Assembly (NCBI GenBank): GCA_022843265.1
Contig: JALHNZ010000034.1
Location: 1-35,475 of the forward strand
DNA length: 35,475 bases
Direction: 5' to 3'
Origin: Gemmatimonadaceae bacterium
GTDB taxonomy: Bacteria; Gemmatimonadota; Gemmatimonadetes; Gemmatimonadales; Gemmatimonadaceae
Below, piece by piece: positions 15,450 through 26,709 of the stretch. The position numbers were made by a program, and so were the translations under genes. Each line of letters begins with the position of its first letter. Position 1 is the first letter of the stretch. The notes beneath the pieces are model-generated. The model saw only the letters and a list, made by a program, of their open reading frames with translations, searched no databases and was not told the origin of the DNA.

Positions 15450-15950
15450 ATGGAAGACGGACGTGAAATGGCGCGCAACGCGTCAGAAGCCACCGGTCAT
15501 CTCGGCAACACCACACAGGGGCAGCTCACGCACCTGAGCGACTGGAGGGATTTCAAAATCGCGGATGGTGAGCCCGACATCCATGGCTGGGATGTTCGCG
15601 GTACGAACGGGGAAAAGGTCGGAGATGTTGAAGATGTTCTGGTGGACTCGGTGACCCGCCGGGTACGCTACATCGAGATCAAGTTGGAGAAGGATCTCGT
15701 TGCCAACGCAGAACGTCGGCACGCCTTGTTGCCCATCGGCGCTGTGCGACTCGATGAGCATGACAAGAACGTCCACGTGAATCTGCAAAGCGAACGACTC
15801 CGCTCGCTTCCCAAATACGTGAGGGGCGACCTGTCACTCGCTTATGAGCAGTCGGTCGTGGATATCTTCCAACCGTCGGACGAGGCGCCGATTACTCTCG
15901 GCGTGGATCCCGATGCTTATGAGCCCGTCACACAAACATTGCGGGACTGA
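15450..15950 (+). CDS. PRC-barrel domain protein (paralogue 1)
   Basis: The 166-residue protein has a PRC-barrel domain at about 25-110: IADGEPDIHGWDVRGTNGEKVGDVEDVLVDSVTRRVRYIEIKLE, then HALLPIGAVRLDE. The pattern G-x-x-V/I-G-x-V-x-D-x-L-V-D and R-Y-x-x-I/V is diagnostic of the family. PRC-barrels occur in the photosynthetic reaction-centre H subunit, in RimM and in many stress proteins; stand-alone forms like this one are of unknown function. No signal peptide or membrane helix is seen, so it is likely cytosolic. It follows the YggT gene by 80 bases. Its 3' end overlaps the convergent DUF4242 gene by 23 bases. Confidence 0.9.
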   Translation: MEDGREMARNASEATGHLGNTTQGQLTHLSDWRDFKIADGEPDIHGWDVRGTNGEKVGDVEDVLVDSVTRRVRYIEIKLEKDLVANAERRHALLPIGAVRLDEHDKNVHVNLQSERLRSLPKYVRGDLSLAYEQSVVDIFQPSDEAPITLGVDPDAYEPVTQTLRD

Positions 15951-16194
15951 TTTCCAGCGACACTTCCGAAATACGGTGGGCCGGAATGCCGCTGCGTCGT
16001 GCGTGCTCGAGCACGGCTTCGGGATTCGGGGCGATGTACTCGCAGTAGATCTTGCCCTCTGCGTCAGAGACATAACTCTTGACCCAGACGACCTCCGGCA
16101 TGTCGGAGAGCACCGCGTTCGAGCTGCGACCGGCAGCGGTGAGCTGTTCAGGCGTGAGTGATCCAACGTTGCGCTCAATGATATAACGCGGCAT
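15928..16194 (-). CDS. DUF4242 (SCO4226-like nickel-binding) protein
   Basis: The 88-residue protein begins MPRYIIERNVGSLTPEQL and contains VVWVKSYVSDAEGKIYCEYIAPNPEAVLEHARRSGIPAHRI, which matches the ferredoxin-like DUF4242 family. The Streptomyces member SCO4226 binds nickel; whether this protein does is unknown. A strong AAGGAG lies six bases before the ATG. The gene is 33 bases downstream of the large kinase gene on the same strand, so it is probably the last gene of the sigma factor-kinase operon, but its own good ribosome site allows independent expression levels. Confidence 0.88.
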   Translation of the reverse strand: MPRYIIERNVGSLTPEQLTAAGRSSNAVLSDMPEVVWVKSYVSDAEGKIYCEYIAPNPEAVLEHARRSGIPAHRISEVSLEISPAMFV

Positions 16195-16227
16195 ACCAGA
16201 CTCCTTGAAGAGTGTTGGGAAAGGTCA

Positions 16228-20906
<4,679 letters not shown>

Positions 20907-20910
<4 letters not shown>

Positions 20911-21494
20911 TCGGTGCTCAGCTCGCGATTCAACCACGCGCGCGCTGCTGTCCAATCACGTTTGACCGTCGCGGGTGACAGATCAAGCGCTTCGGCCGTT
21001 TCTTCGATGCTCAGCCCCACGAAAAACCGACATTCGACGATCTGACTTTGACGCGGACTGAGCACCGCCAGGCGCTCGAGTGCTTCGTCGAGCGACGCCA
21101 GATGATCCAGGTGTTGATCCACGGACGCGATCTGCACGTCTGCGTGGTCGAGTGGGACAAGCAACTCGCCTCCACCGCGCTTCTGTGCACGTCGGGTTTC
21201 CGCATAATCAACGAGAACGCGCCGCATGGTTCGCGCCGCCATCGCGAGCACGTGCGTGCGGTCGCGCCATTGCATGCGATCAAGGCCTTCCAGCCGCAGG
21301 AACGCCTCGTGCACCAGACCGTCGGTCTCAAGCGTGTGACCATCAGCCTCGCCCGCGAGCTGACGACGCGCGATGAGACGGAGTCGGTCGTGCAGCAGGC
21401 CGAGCACCTGTTTGAGTGCGCTGCCGTCACCGTGGCTAGCGACCTGGAGCAGACGCGTGACGTCGCCGTGTTCTGGAGTCTGTTGAACGGTCAT
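20907..21494 (-). CDS. ECF-type RNA polymerase sigma factor
   Basis: The 195-residue protein (start at the ATG at 21494, chosen because the family begins with TRLLQ...GDG.AL) has the sigma-2 region around LVHEAFLRLEGLDRMQWRDRTHVLAMAARTMRRVLVDYAETRRAQKRGGG and the sigma-4 region LAVLSPRQSQIVECRFFVGLSIEETAEALDLSPATVKRDWTAARAWL. GHTLETDGLVHEAFLRL is typical of the ECF group found with Ser/Thr kinases in Acidobacteriota, Planctomycetota and Gemmatimonadota. Its stop overlaps the start of the kinase gene, so both are made together. Control by phosphorylation, rather than by an anti-sigma factor, is the likely mode. No anti-sigma gene is present. Confidence 0.93.
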
Positions 21495-21647
21495 GCCGAG
21501 GCAGAAGGGGAGATTAGGGTGGCACCATGGGAGGCGGGAATGGGGCGCCAAACAGCTCATCAGCCTTGTGGGCAGGTCAATCTACATCTTGTGGCGAATA
21601 CCCCCGAGCCGTGGTGTGCCCGACTTTGAAAGAACGCTATCGCACGA
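21495..21647. promoter_or_regulatory. Divergent region between the sigma-factor gene and the second PRC-barrel gene
   Basis: About 150 bases that must hold the promoter of the sigma-kinase operon (minus) and that of the second PRC-barrel gene (plus). I see no clear consensus promoter and no repeat. Confidence 0.35.
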
Positions 21648-21675
21648 TCAACACCACCAGTGAATGGAGAGTGTC
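21648..21675 (+). promoter_or_regulatory. Leader with Shine-Dalgarno site, second copy
   Basis: This copy matches 15421-15449 base for base over most of its length, including GGAG (21666-21669) and TGTC before ATGGAAGAC. It argues that translation starts at 21676, not at the ATG at 21664, which overlaps the Shine-Dalgarno site. Confidence 0.6.
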
Positions 21676-22239
21676 ATGGAAGACCGACTCGAAACGGACC
21701 GCACCGCTGCAGAAACCACTGGTCGTATGGATAACACGACGACTGGCCAGCTCGCGCATCTGAGCGAGATGAACGATTACGAAATTGCCGACGGCGAACC
21801 GGATATCCGTGGTTGGGATGTGCGTGCAAGCAATGGCGACAAGATTGGCGATGTCGAAGACCTTCTGGTCGACTCGTCGACACTGCGCGTCCGATACATC
21901 GAAGTCAAGATCGAGAAGGATCTTGTGGCCAACGCCGATCGTCGACATGCGTTGCTGCCGATTGGCTCAGCGCGTCTTGATGACGATGACAACAATGTGC
22001 TCGTGAGCATGGACAGTGAACGGCTGCGCGCGCTTCCACCATACGTGCGTGGAACGCTGAACCGCGAGTACGAGCAGTCTGTTGTGGACGGCTTTCGCAC
22101 CCCGGATGATCGTATCGTGTCGACGAACGCGGACCGCGATTTCTATGATGACGATCAGTTCAACGACCGTCGCACGTTTGAAACGCGCCGCACGCCCGGC
22201 CGCGAAGATAGCGGCTACATGCGCCGTACCGGCGAGTAA
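21676..22239 (+). CDS. PRC-barrel domain protein (paralogue 2)
   Basis: The 187-residue protein is a close paralogue of the one at 15450: most residues from HLSE through YEQSVVDGF are identical or similar, with the same landmarks IADGEPDIRGWDVR, GDKIGDVEDLLVDS, RYIEVKIEKDLVANADRRHALLPIG and LRALPPYVRG. It differs in a longer, very acidic then Arg-rich tail (DRDFYDDDQFNDRR, then RTPGREDSGYMRRTGE). The tail could bind nucleic acid or another protein. No signal peptide is seen. It stands between the divergent sigma-kinase operon and the convergent kinase at 22249, so it is probably a single-gene unit. Confidence 0.9.
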   Translation: MEDRLETDRTAAETTGRMDNTTTGQLAHLSEMNDYEIADGEPDIRGWDVRASNGDKIGDVEDLLVDSSTLRVRYIEVKIEKDLVANADRRHALLPIGSARLDDDDNNVLVSMDSERLRALPPYVRGTLNREYEQSVVDGFRTPDDRIVSTNADRDFYDDDQFNDRRTFETRRTPGREDSGYMRRTGE

Positions 22240-22248
22240 GCCGCTGGT

Positions 22249-24156
22249 TTATGTAGGCGTCAGTTGATACAGAAGCGCGTCGTCTACCTCGCGACGCGCT
22301 TCTGCCAACCGGCTCACGTCGTCGCCGACGGCACGCGCCGCTTCGATCAAGGTGGTGAGCGGCGCCACGTTGGATTCGCCCGCGTGAAGCCGCAGCAGAT
22401 CAAGGCGGATGGCCTCAAGAGCAGCCACGCTGCGTGCAAGCCGCGCGGCCGCAGCCTGGCGCCGGTCTGAGAGCAGGGCCGCGTCATCCGTACCAGACAC
22501 GGCAAGCGTCGACACCAGGTCCAGCTCGGCGCGGGCGTCCGCGGCCTGTGCTTCGAGCGCCGTGAGGGTTGCAGGCACCTCATGCAACTGCTCTCGGAAA
22601 GCCTGTGGCAGTGCGGCGAAGAGTTCGCCCGCGGCAACGCCGAGTGCGGCTTCCGTCGCGCGAAACACGCCGCCACCGACCGCTCGCGAGCGATCCGGTG
22701 CACCGAGTTGTTTGGCGAGCCACGTTCCCGCACGGCTCGTCCAGAGTCGTTCGCGGATGCCGGTTTGCCACCACTCCCGCACGCGTCCCGGAATAAACTG
22801 CACGTCGAGCGCATTGCTCACCGCACCCAGGACCATGGTGCTCAACAGTGGCGCGAGAAAAAGGAGTGTGCCGTTGTTGCTCTCCGACAAAACTTCGGCC
22901 AGCACCAGACCAAACGTCACGGCGAGCCAGCTCGCGGAAGCTATGGTCGCGACGCGCAGCAATCGCTGAGCCGCCCCTTCTGGCGAGCTTCGCAATAGCG
23001 CATCCGTCTCATTCCGCTCGCGACGAGCAATGCCGAGCGCGGTGCGCAGGTCGGAGAGCGTATGGCCCGTCTTGAACTGCAGTCGCGCCTGGTTGAGATG
23101 GTATCCAACAATCGGGAAGAGAGGCAACGACGCGATCGCGGCAAGCAACACAATGTCTGCCGGCCCGTCGGGGCGATTGCCGGTCACCCAGGCGATCAGA
23201 TTCACCACCGTCATGGTGCCGAACACCGCAGACCAACCCATGTACGGCACGAGCAGTGGATTGCGCGCCGCCAACCACGCGCGGAGTGCTGTTGGAAGTG
23301 CTGGACGTGTATCACGTGCCGGGGCGAGCGCGGCGGCAACGGATTCACCATCCTGAAATCGCCGCGCCGGATCACGTTCGAGACAGCGATCGATCGTTTG
23401 CCCAAGCGCACTTGGCAGGCCAGGCGCGACGTGCATGACGCTTGGCGGCCTATCGGTTGCCTGCCGCACCAACAGTGCCGGGAGGTTGCTCGTCTCAAAC
23501 GGGAGTCGACCACTGACTGCCAGGTAGCCCACGACACCGAGCGCGTAAATGTCGCTGCGACCGTCGATTGCCATGCTACCGGCCTGCTCGGGGCTCATGA
23601 AGTGTGCGGTGCCCATGAGCATGCCGGGGTCCGTAGACGGCCCGGCGTGGGTAGCGCCATGCGCAATCCCAAAGTCGGTGACCAGAGCCCGCCCAGAGCT
23701 GGCCTCAAGCAGAATGTTGTCGGGTTTGACGTCGCGATGCACGATGCCGCGTCCGTGTGCATACGCGAGCGCCCACGCGACTTCGCGCAATACGCGCGCC
23801 GCATCAGCGGGAGGAAGCGGCCCGCGGGTGCGTAGCCGCTCTCCAAGCGTTTCGCCCTCCACGTACCCCATGACGAAATACACAATGCCACCGGCTTCGC
23901 CCACGCGGTGGATAGGCACAATGTGCGGGTGCGAAAGACCGGCGGCAGTACGCGCTTCACGCAGAAACCGGGCGCGCGCAACCTCCGTTGCGAGCGCTGA
24001 CGGTAGCGTCTTGATTGCCACGTCTCGGTCGAGCTGCACATCGCGCGCGAGGTAGACAATGCCCATGCCACCGCGACCCAGCTCGCGTTGCAGCGAGTAT
24101 TCGCCCGCGAGGGCCGTTTGCAGGGTCAGGAACTCGTCGTCGTGGGGCAGGGGCAT
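22249..24156 (-). CDS. Membrane Ser/Thr protein kinase with four-helix C-terminus
   Basis: Start chosen at ATG 24156 (MPLPHDDEFLTLQTALAGEY...), which gives 635 residues with the usual family N-terminus; a longer frame adds 42 unlikely residues. The kinase domain (about 20-280) has GRGGMG (27-32), Lys49, HRD (140-142), DFG (161-163) and a GTAHFMSPEQ activation segment, all intact. The C-terminal half has four hydrophobic segments (starting LLVPYMGWSAVFGTM, IVLLAAIASLPLF, ASASWLAVTFGLV and LLFLAPLLSTMVL) and ends in a helical, coiled-coil-like region of about 120 residues. Topology would place the kinase and probably the tail in the cytosol. No PASTA or other sensor domain is seen, so the membrane helices themselves may sense. 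Substrates are unknown. Confidence 0.92.
   Translation of the reverse strand: MPLPHDDEFLTLQTALAGEYSLQRELGRGGMGIVYLARDVQLDRDVAIKTLPSALATEVARARFLREARTAAGLSHPHIVPIHRVGEAGGIVYFVMGYVEGETLGERLRTRGPLPPADAARVLREVAWALAYAHGRGIVHRDVKPDNILLEASSGRALVTDFGIAHGATHAGPSTDPGMLMGTAHFMSPEQAGSMAIDGRSDIYALGVVGYLAVSGRLPFETSNLPALLVRQATDRPPSVMHVAPGLPSALGQTIDRCLERDPARRFQDGESVAAALAPARDTRPALPTALRAWLAARNPLLVPYMGWSAVFGTMTVVNLIAWVTGNRPDGPADIVLLAAIASLPLFPIVGYHLNQARLQFKTGHTLSDLRTALGIARRERNETDALLRSSPEGAAQRLLRVATIASASWLAVTFGLVLAEVLSESNNGTLLFLAPLLSTMVLGAVSNALDVQFIPGRVREWWQTGIRERLWTSRAGTWLAKQLGAPDRSRAVGGGVFRATEAALGVAAGELFAALPQAFREQLHEVPATLTALEAQAADARAELDLVSTLAVSGTDDAALLSDRRQAAAARLARSVAALEAIRLDLLRLHAGESNVAPLTTLIEAARAVGDDVSRLAEARREVDDALLYQLTPT
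22270..22304. terminator. Perfect 13-bp hairpin at the convergent gene ends
   Basis: CAGAAGCGCGTCG (22270-22282) and CGACGCGCTTCTG (22292-22304) pair perfectly around a nine-base loop. The hairpin starts 31 bases after the stop of the PRC-barrel gene and lies within the last 20 codons of the convergent kinase. It is strong enough to stop transcription from the left, but no T tract follows on either strand, so it is either a Rho-assisted stop, a 3' stability element, or a coding coincidence. Confidence 0.45.
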
Positions 24157-24358
24157 AGGGGCAGTACGCGACGGTGGCCCAGAGGTTTCCTGTCGGCTGG
24201 CGTGCCGAACGCCGGCGTTACGCTGGGTGCATTCCGTAGGGAATACCCCGAACGCGGCCTGCGCACAAGCCCGACTGATCAAGCGCCCCCGAGCCGTTAC
24301 CCTGTGCGTTGCGGCGATTGGACTGACATTGGGTTCTGATCATTGACCACGGGGGCAT
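24157..24358. promoter_or_regulatory. Divergent region between the membrane kinase and the DUF6544 gene
   Basis: These 202 bases separate two divergent starts. I see no clear promoter consensus, no repeat and no small gene. Confidence 0.35.
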
Positions 24359-25240
24359 GTGAAGTTGTCGTGGATTTTGCTGGGTCTCGTCACGACGCTC
24401 GCGTTAACGGCCGTCGTTGTGAGCCTTCGTGCCCGATCGCCCGCGAGCCTCAGGGCTGCGTATGAACGTGAGGTCATGTCGCAGCTGGCAGCCGCGCCCA
24501 GGAACGCGGGCACCGAAACAGCCGATGTCCTGACCGAACCCGATATCGCGCACCTGCCGACCGCTGTGCAGCAATACATTCGGGTATCAGGCGCCATTGG
24601 CCAGCCACGTGTTCGCAATCTGCGCGCACAGGTTCGCGGACGCATCCGAAGCGGTCCCGAGGCCGGCTGGATGTCATTCGAAGGAGAACAACACAACTTC
24701 TTTGCTCAGCCGGCGCGACTGTTTTACATCGATGCGAAGATGTTTGCGGTGCCAACGCAGGTGTTTCACAGGTATGTAGGCCCATCGGCTACGATGCGCG
24801 TGACGATTGCGTGGACCTATCCCATGGTAAACGCCGCCGGACCGGAAATGGATGTCAGCGAGACGGTCACGATGTTTAACGATATGTGCTGGATTGCCGC
24901 CGGCACACTCGTCAGCGATCAGATTCAATGGGAAGAACTGGACTCGCTGCGTGTGCGCGCCACGTTCACGAACGCCGGGCACTCGATCGGGGCCACACTC
25001 GTGTTTAACGCAAACAGCGAGCTTGTTGACTTCGTGTCAGACAACCGTTCGGCTGCGTCGCCCGACGGCACGTCGTTTACGCCCATGCGCTGGTCCACTC
25101 CGCTCGGCGAGTACCGGAGCTTTGGTGTGCGGCGTATCAGCGCGCTCGGTGAAGCACGGTGGCATGCGCCGGAGGGCGTGTATACCTACATCGAGCTCGA
25201 GTTGGTCGACATCGAGTACAACGTGCTCCCGCCCTCGTAA
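24359..25240 (+). CDS. DUF6544 family protein with N-terminal membrane anchor
   Basis: A GTG start gives 293 residues. One hydrophobic helix at 4-23 is followed by a soluble domain. The pattern LPTAVQQYIRVSGAIGQPRVRNLRAQVRGRIRSGP, then WMSFEGEQHNFFAQPARLFYIDAKMFAV, is typical of the DUF6544 (formerly DUF6920) family, which is widespread in soil bacteria and has no known activity. The remainder is beta-rich with many aromatic residues (IAWTYPMVNAAGPEMDVSETVTMFNDMCW). The domain probably faces the periplasm, held by the N-terminal helix. The gene is flanked by a divergent kinase and a convergent susD gene, so it is a unit of its own. Confidence 0.8.
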   Translation: MKLSWILLGLVTTLALTAVVVSLRARSPASLRAAYEREVMSQLAAAPRNAGTETADVLTEPDIAHLPTAVQQYIRVSGAIGQPRVRNLRAQVRGRIRSGPEAGWMSFEGEQHNFFAQPARLFYIDAKMFAVPTQVFHRYVGPSATMRVTIAWTYPMVNAAGPEMDVSETVTMFNDMCWIAAGTLVSDQIQWEELDSLRVRATFTNAGHSIGATLVFNANSELVDFVSDNRSAASPDGTSFTPMRWSTPLGEYRSFGVRRISALGEARWHAPEGVYTYIELELVDIEYNVLPPS

Positions 25241-25329
25241 ACCACAGAATGGTGATGGCGGGACTGGCCCATCAACACGTTCAAGAGAACCGTGCGCAGA
25301 CAGCATCAGGCCGGAGGTTTTCGAAACAA

Positions 25330-25368
25330 CACCGCCCGGCGCCGCACAACGTGCGAAGCCGGGCGGTG
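25330..25368 (-). terminator. Terminator hairpin of the susC-susD operon
   Basis: CACCGCCCGGC (25330-25340) and GCCGGGCGGTG (25358-25368) form an 11-bp perfect stem, with a second 5-bp stem (CGCAC/GTGCG, 25343-25347 and 25351-25355) inside the loop. On the minus strand it lies 42 bases after the susD stop and is followed by the T-rich stretch GTTGTTTCG. This is the best terminator in the window. It may also stop transcripts from the convergent DUF6544 gene. Confidence 0.7.
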
Positions 25369-25409
25369 CCCCGAAAAATGTGAAGCCGTGCGTTCGTGCT
25401 CGGCGACGA

Positions 25410-26708
25410 CTACGGGTTTGGCGGTGTGTTCGGATTGCTGGACCGCTCGTTGAGCGGATACGGCAACCAACTCACGCGCGCCTCCTGTGCTCGGCCGAAG
25501 CGACGCAAGTCGCCCCACGCGAGGCCGCTCGCGAACAACGAATAACGACGCTGGCGCGCAATTTCGGTGAGCAGCGCCGGCTGTGTGGACAGTTCGGCGG
25601 CGGTGCGCGGCATCAGGTTGGCACGTTGACGCACCGTGTTCACCTGCGCGAGCGCCTCCGGCAGTCGATTCAAACGCGCCAACGCTTCTGCACGGATGAG
25701 TGAGAGTTCGTCCTGTGTGAACATGGCGTACGCGTCCGTCTGCGTCGCAAAGATCAGCACGGGTACAACGCTTGAGCCACCAAATGACGCCTGAGGTGTG
25801 GGGCCGAACAATCGCGTGACACGCGAATCACCCGTCTCCGCGGAAGTACGAAGCGACGCCTGTGCTGAGAAGTAGCGAAGCCCCGTGAAGACAGACCAGA
25901 GCGGGCTCTGATCAGCCGTGGCGTACCGGTATTCGCTTTGCGCCGAGGCTGCGACGTCATTTGCGAATGCGAGCGCCTGATCATTGCGTCCTGCCGCCAG
26001 CGCGTAACGCGCCTGCCACGCACGCACGAGACTGGGCAGGTCGATCCCGGGCGTCAGCAGCTGCGAGGTGAACTCCGCACTCGGCGGCGTGGCATCGAGG
26101 ACGCGTCGGGCTTCCGCCAGCAAGTCGAGTGTTGTGTTCAGCGCTGTGGCGCGGTCCACGAACGTCGATTGAAAGCCCGTAATGTCAACCGGAATCTGTT
26201 GCCACGCTTCGGCGAGTGTGCCGAACGCGTACGCTTTCATGGTGAAGGCCAACGCACGTACACCAGAAACCGTACCCGGTGCGAGCGTCACACCTTCGAT
26301 GCTCGCCAGCAGCTCGTTCGCTGTACGAACGATCTGGTAGTGCCGGCTCCAGAAGTTGAGCAGGTCGACGTTGACGTCTTCCAGCGGCGTGAGCGCGCCG
26401 GCATCCGGGAAACGCTGAAACGCGCGCTGTGGAGCAAGCGATGCGTTGGTCACGCCAAGTTCGTTCGCGACAAGCCCGGGAATCCACACGGCATCAGCGC
26501 GGGCATTCCCCCAGCGTCCTTGCAGTCCAACGGCCAGCGCACGCACGCCCGCCGGCGTGGTGAGCACGTTCACTTCAGTCGCCGCATTCGGATTGGCGAT
26601 GTCAAGGTTGCACGCAGCAAGCATAGTGCCGGACGCGGCGCACACGAACAGTGTCGTGAGCGCAGAACGGCGAGCCGGCCGGGCAGTGATGGTTGTCATG
26701 GTCGGCAT
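25410..26708 (-). CDS. SusD/RagB-like outer-membrane lipoprotein
   Basis: The 432-residue protein has a lipoprotein signal ending LAAC (Cys33) followed by NLDIANPN, a conserved SusD start (NP after the lipidated Cys). TPR-like helices follow: LNFWSRHYQIVRTANELLASIEGV, then LPSLVRAWQARYALAAGRNDQALAFAND. The C-terminal part carries the family landmarks FTQDELSLIRAEALARLNRLPEALAQVNTVR and RQRRYSLFASGLAWGDLRRFGR. SusD-type proteins sit on the cell surface as a lid over the SusC porin and present the ligand. The substrate need not be a glycan. The ATG at 26708 is one base after the susC stop; an ATG three codons later (26699) is the alternative start. The two genes form an operon. Confidence 0.92.
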   Translation of the reverse strand: MPTMTTITARPARRSALTTLFVCAASGTMLAACNLDIANPNAATEVNVLTTPAGVRALAVGLQGRWGNARADAVWIPGLVANELGVTNASLAPQRAFQRFPDAGALTPLEDVNVDLLNFWSRHYQIVRTANELLASIEGVTLAPGTVSGVRALAFTMKAYAFGTLAEAWQQIPVDITGFQSTFVDRATALNTTLDLLAEARRVLDATPPSAEFTSQLLTPGIDLPSLVRAWQARYALAAGRNDQALAFANDVAASAQSEYRYATADQSPLWSVFTGLRYFSAQASLRTSAETGDSRVTRLFGPTPQASFGGSSVVPVLIFATQTDAYAMFTQDELSLIRAEALARLNRLPEALAQVNTVRQRANLMPRTAAELSTQPALLTEIARQRRYSLFASGLAWGDLRRFGRAQEARVSWLPYPLNERSSNPNTPPNP

Positions 26709-26709
26709 C

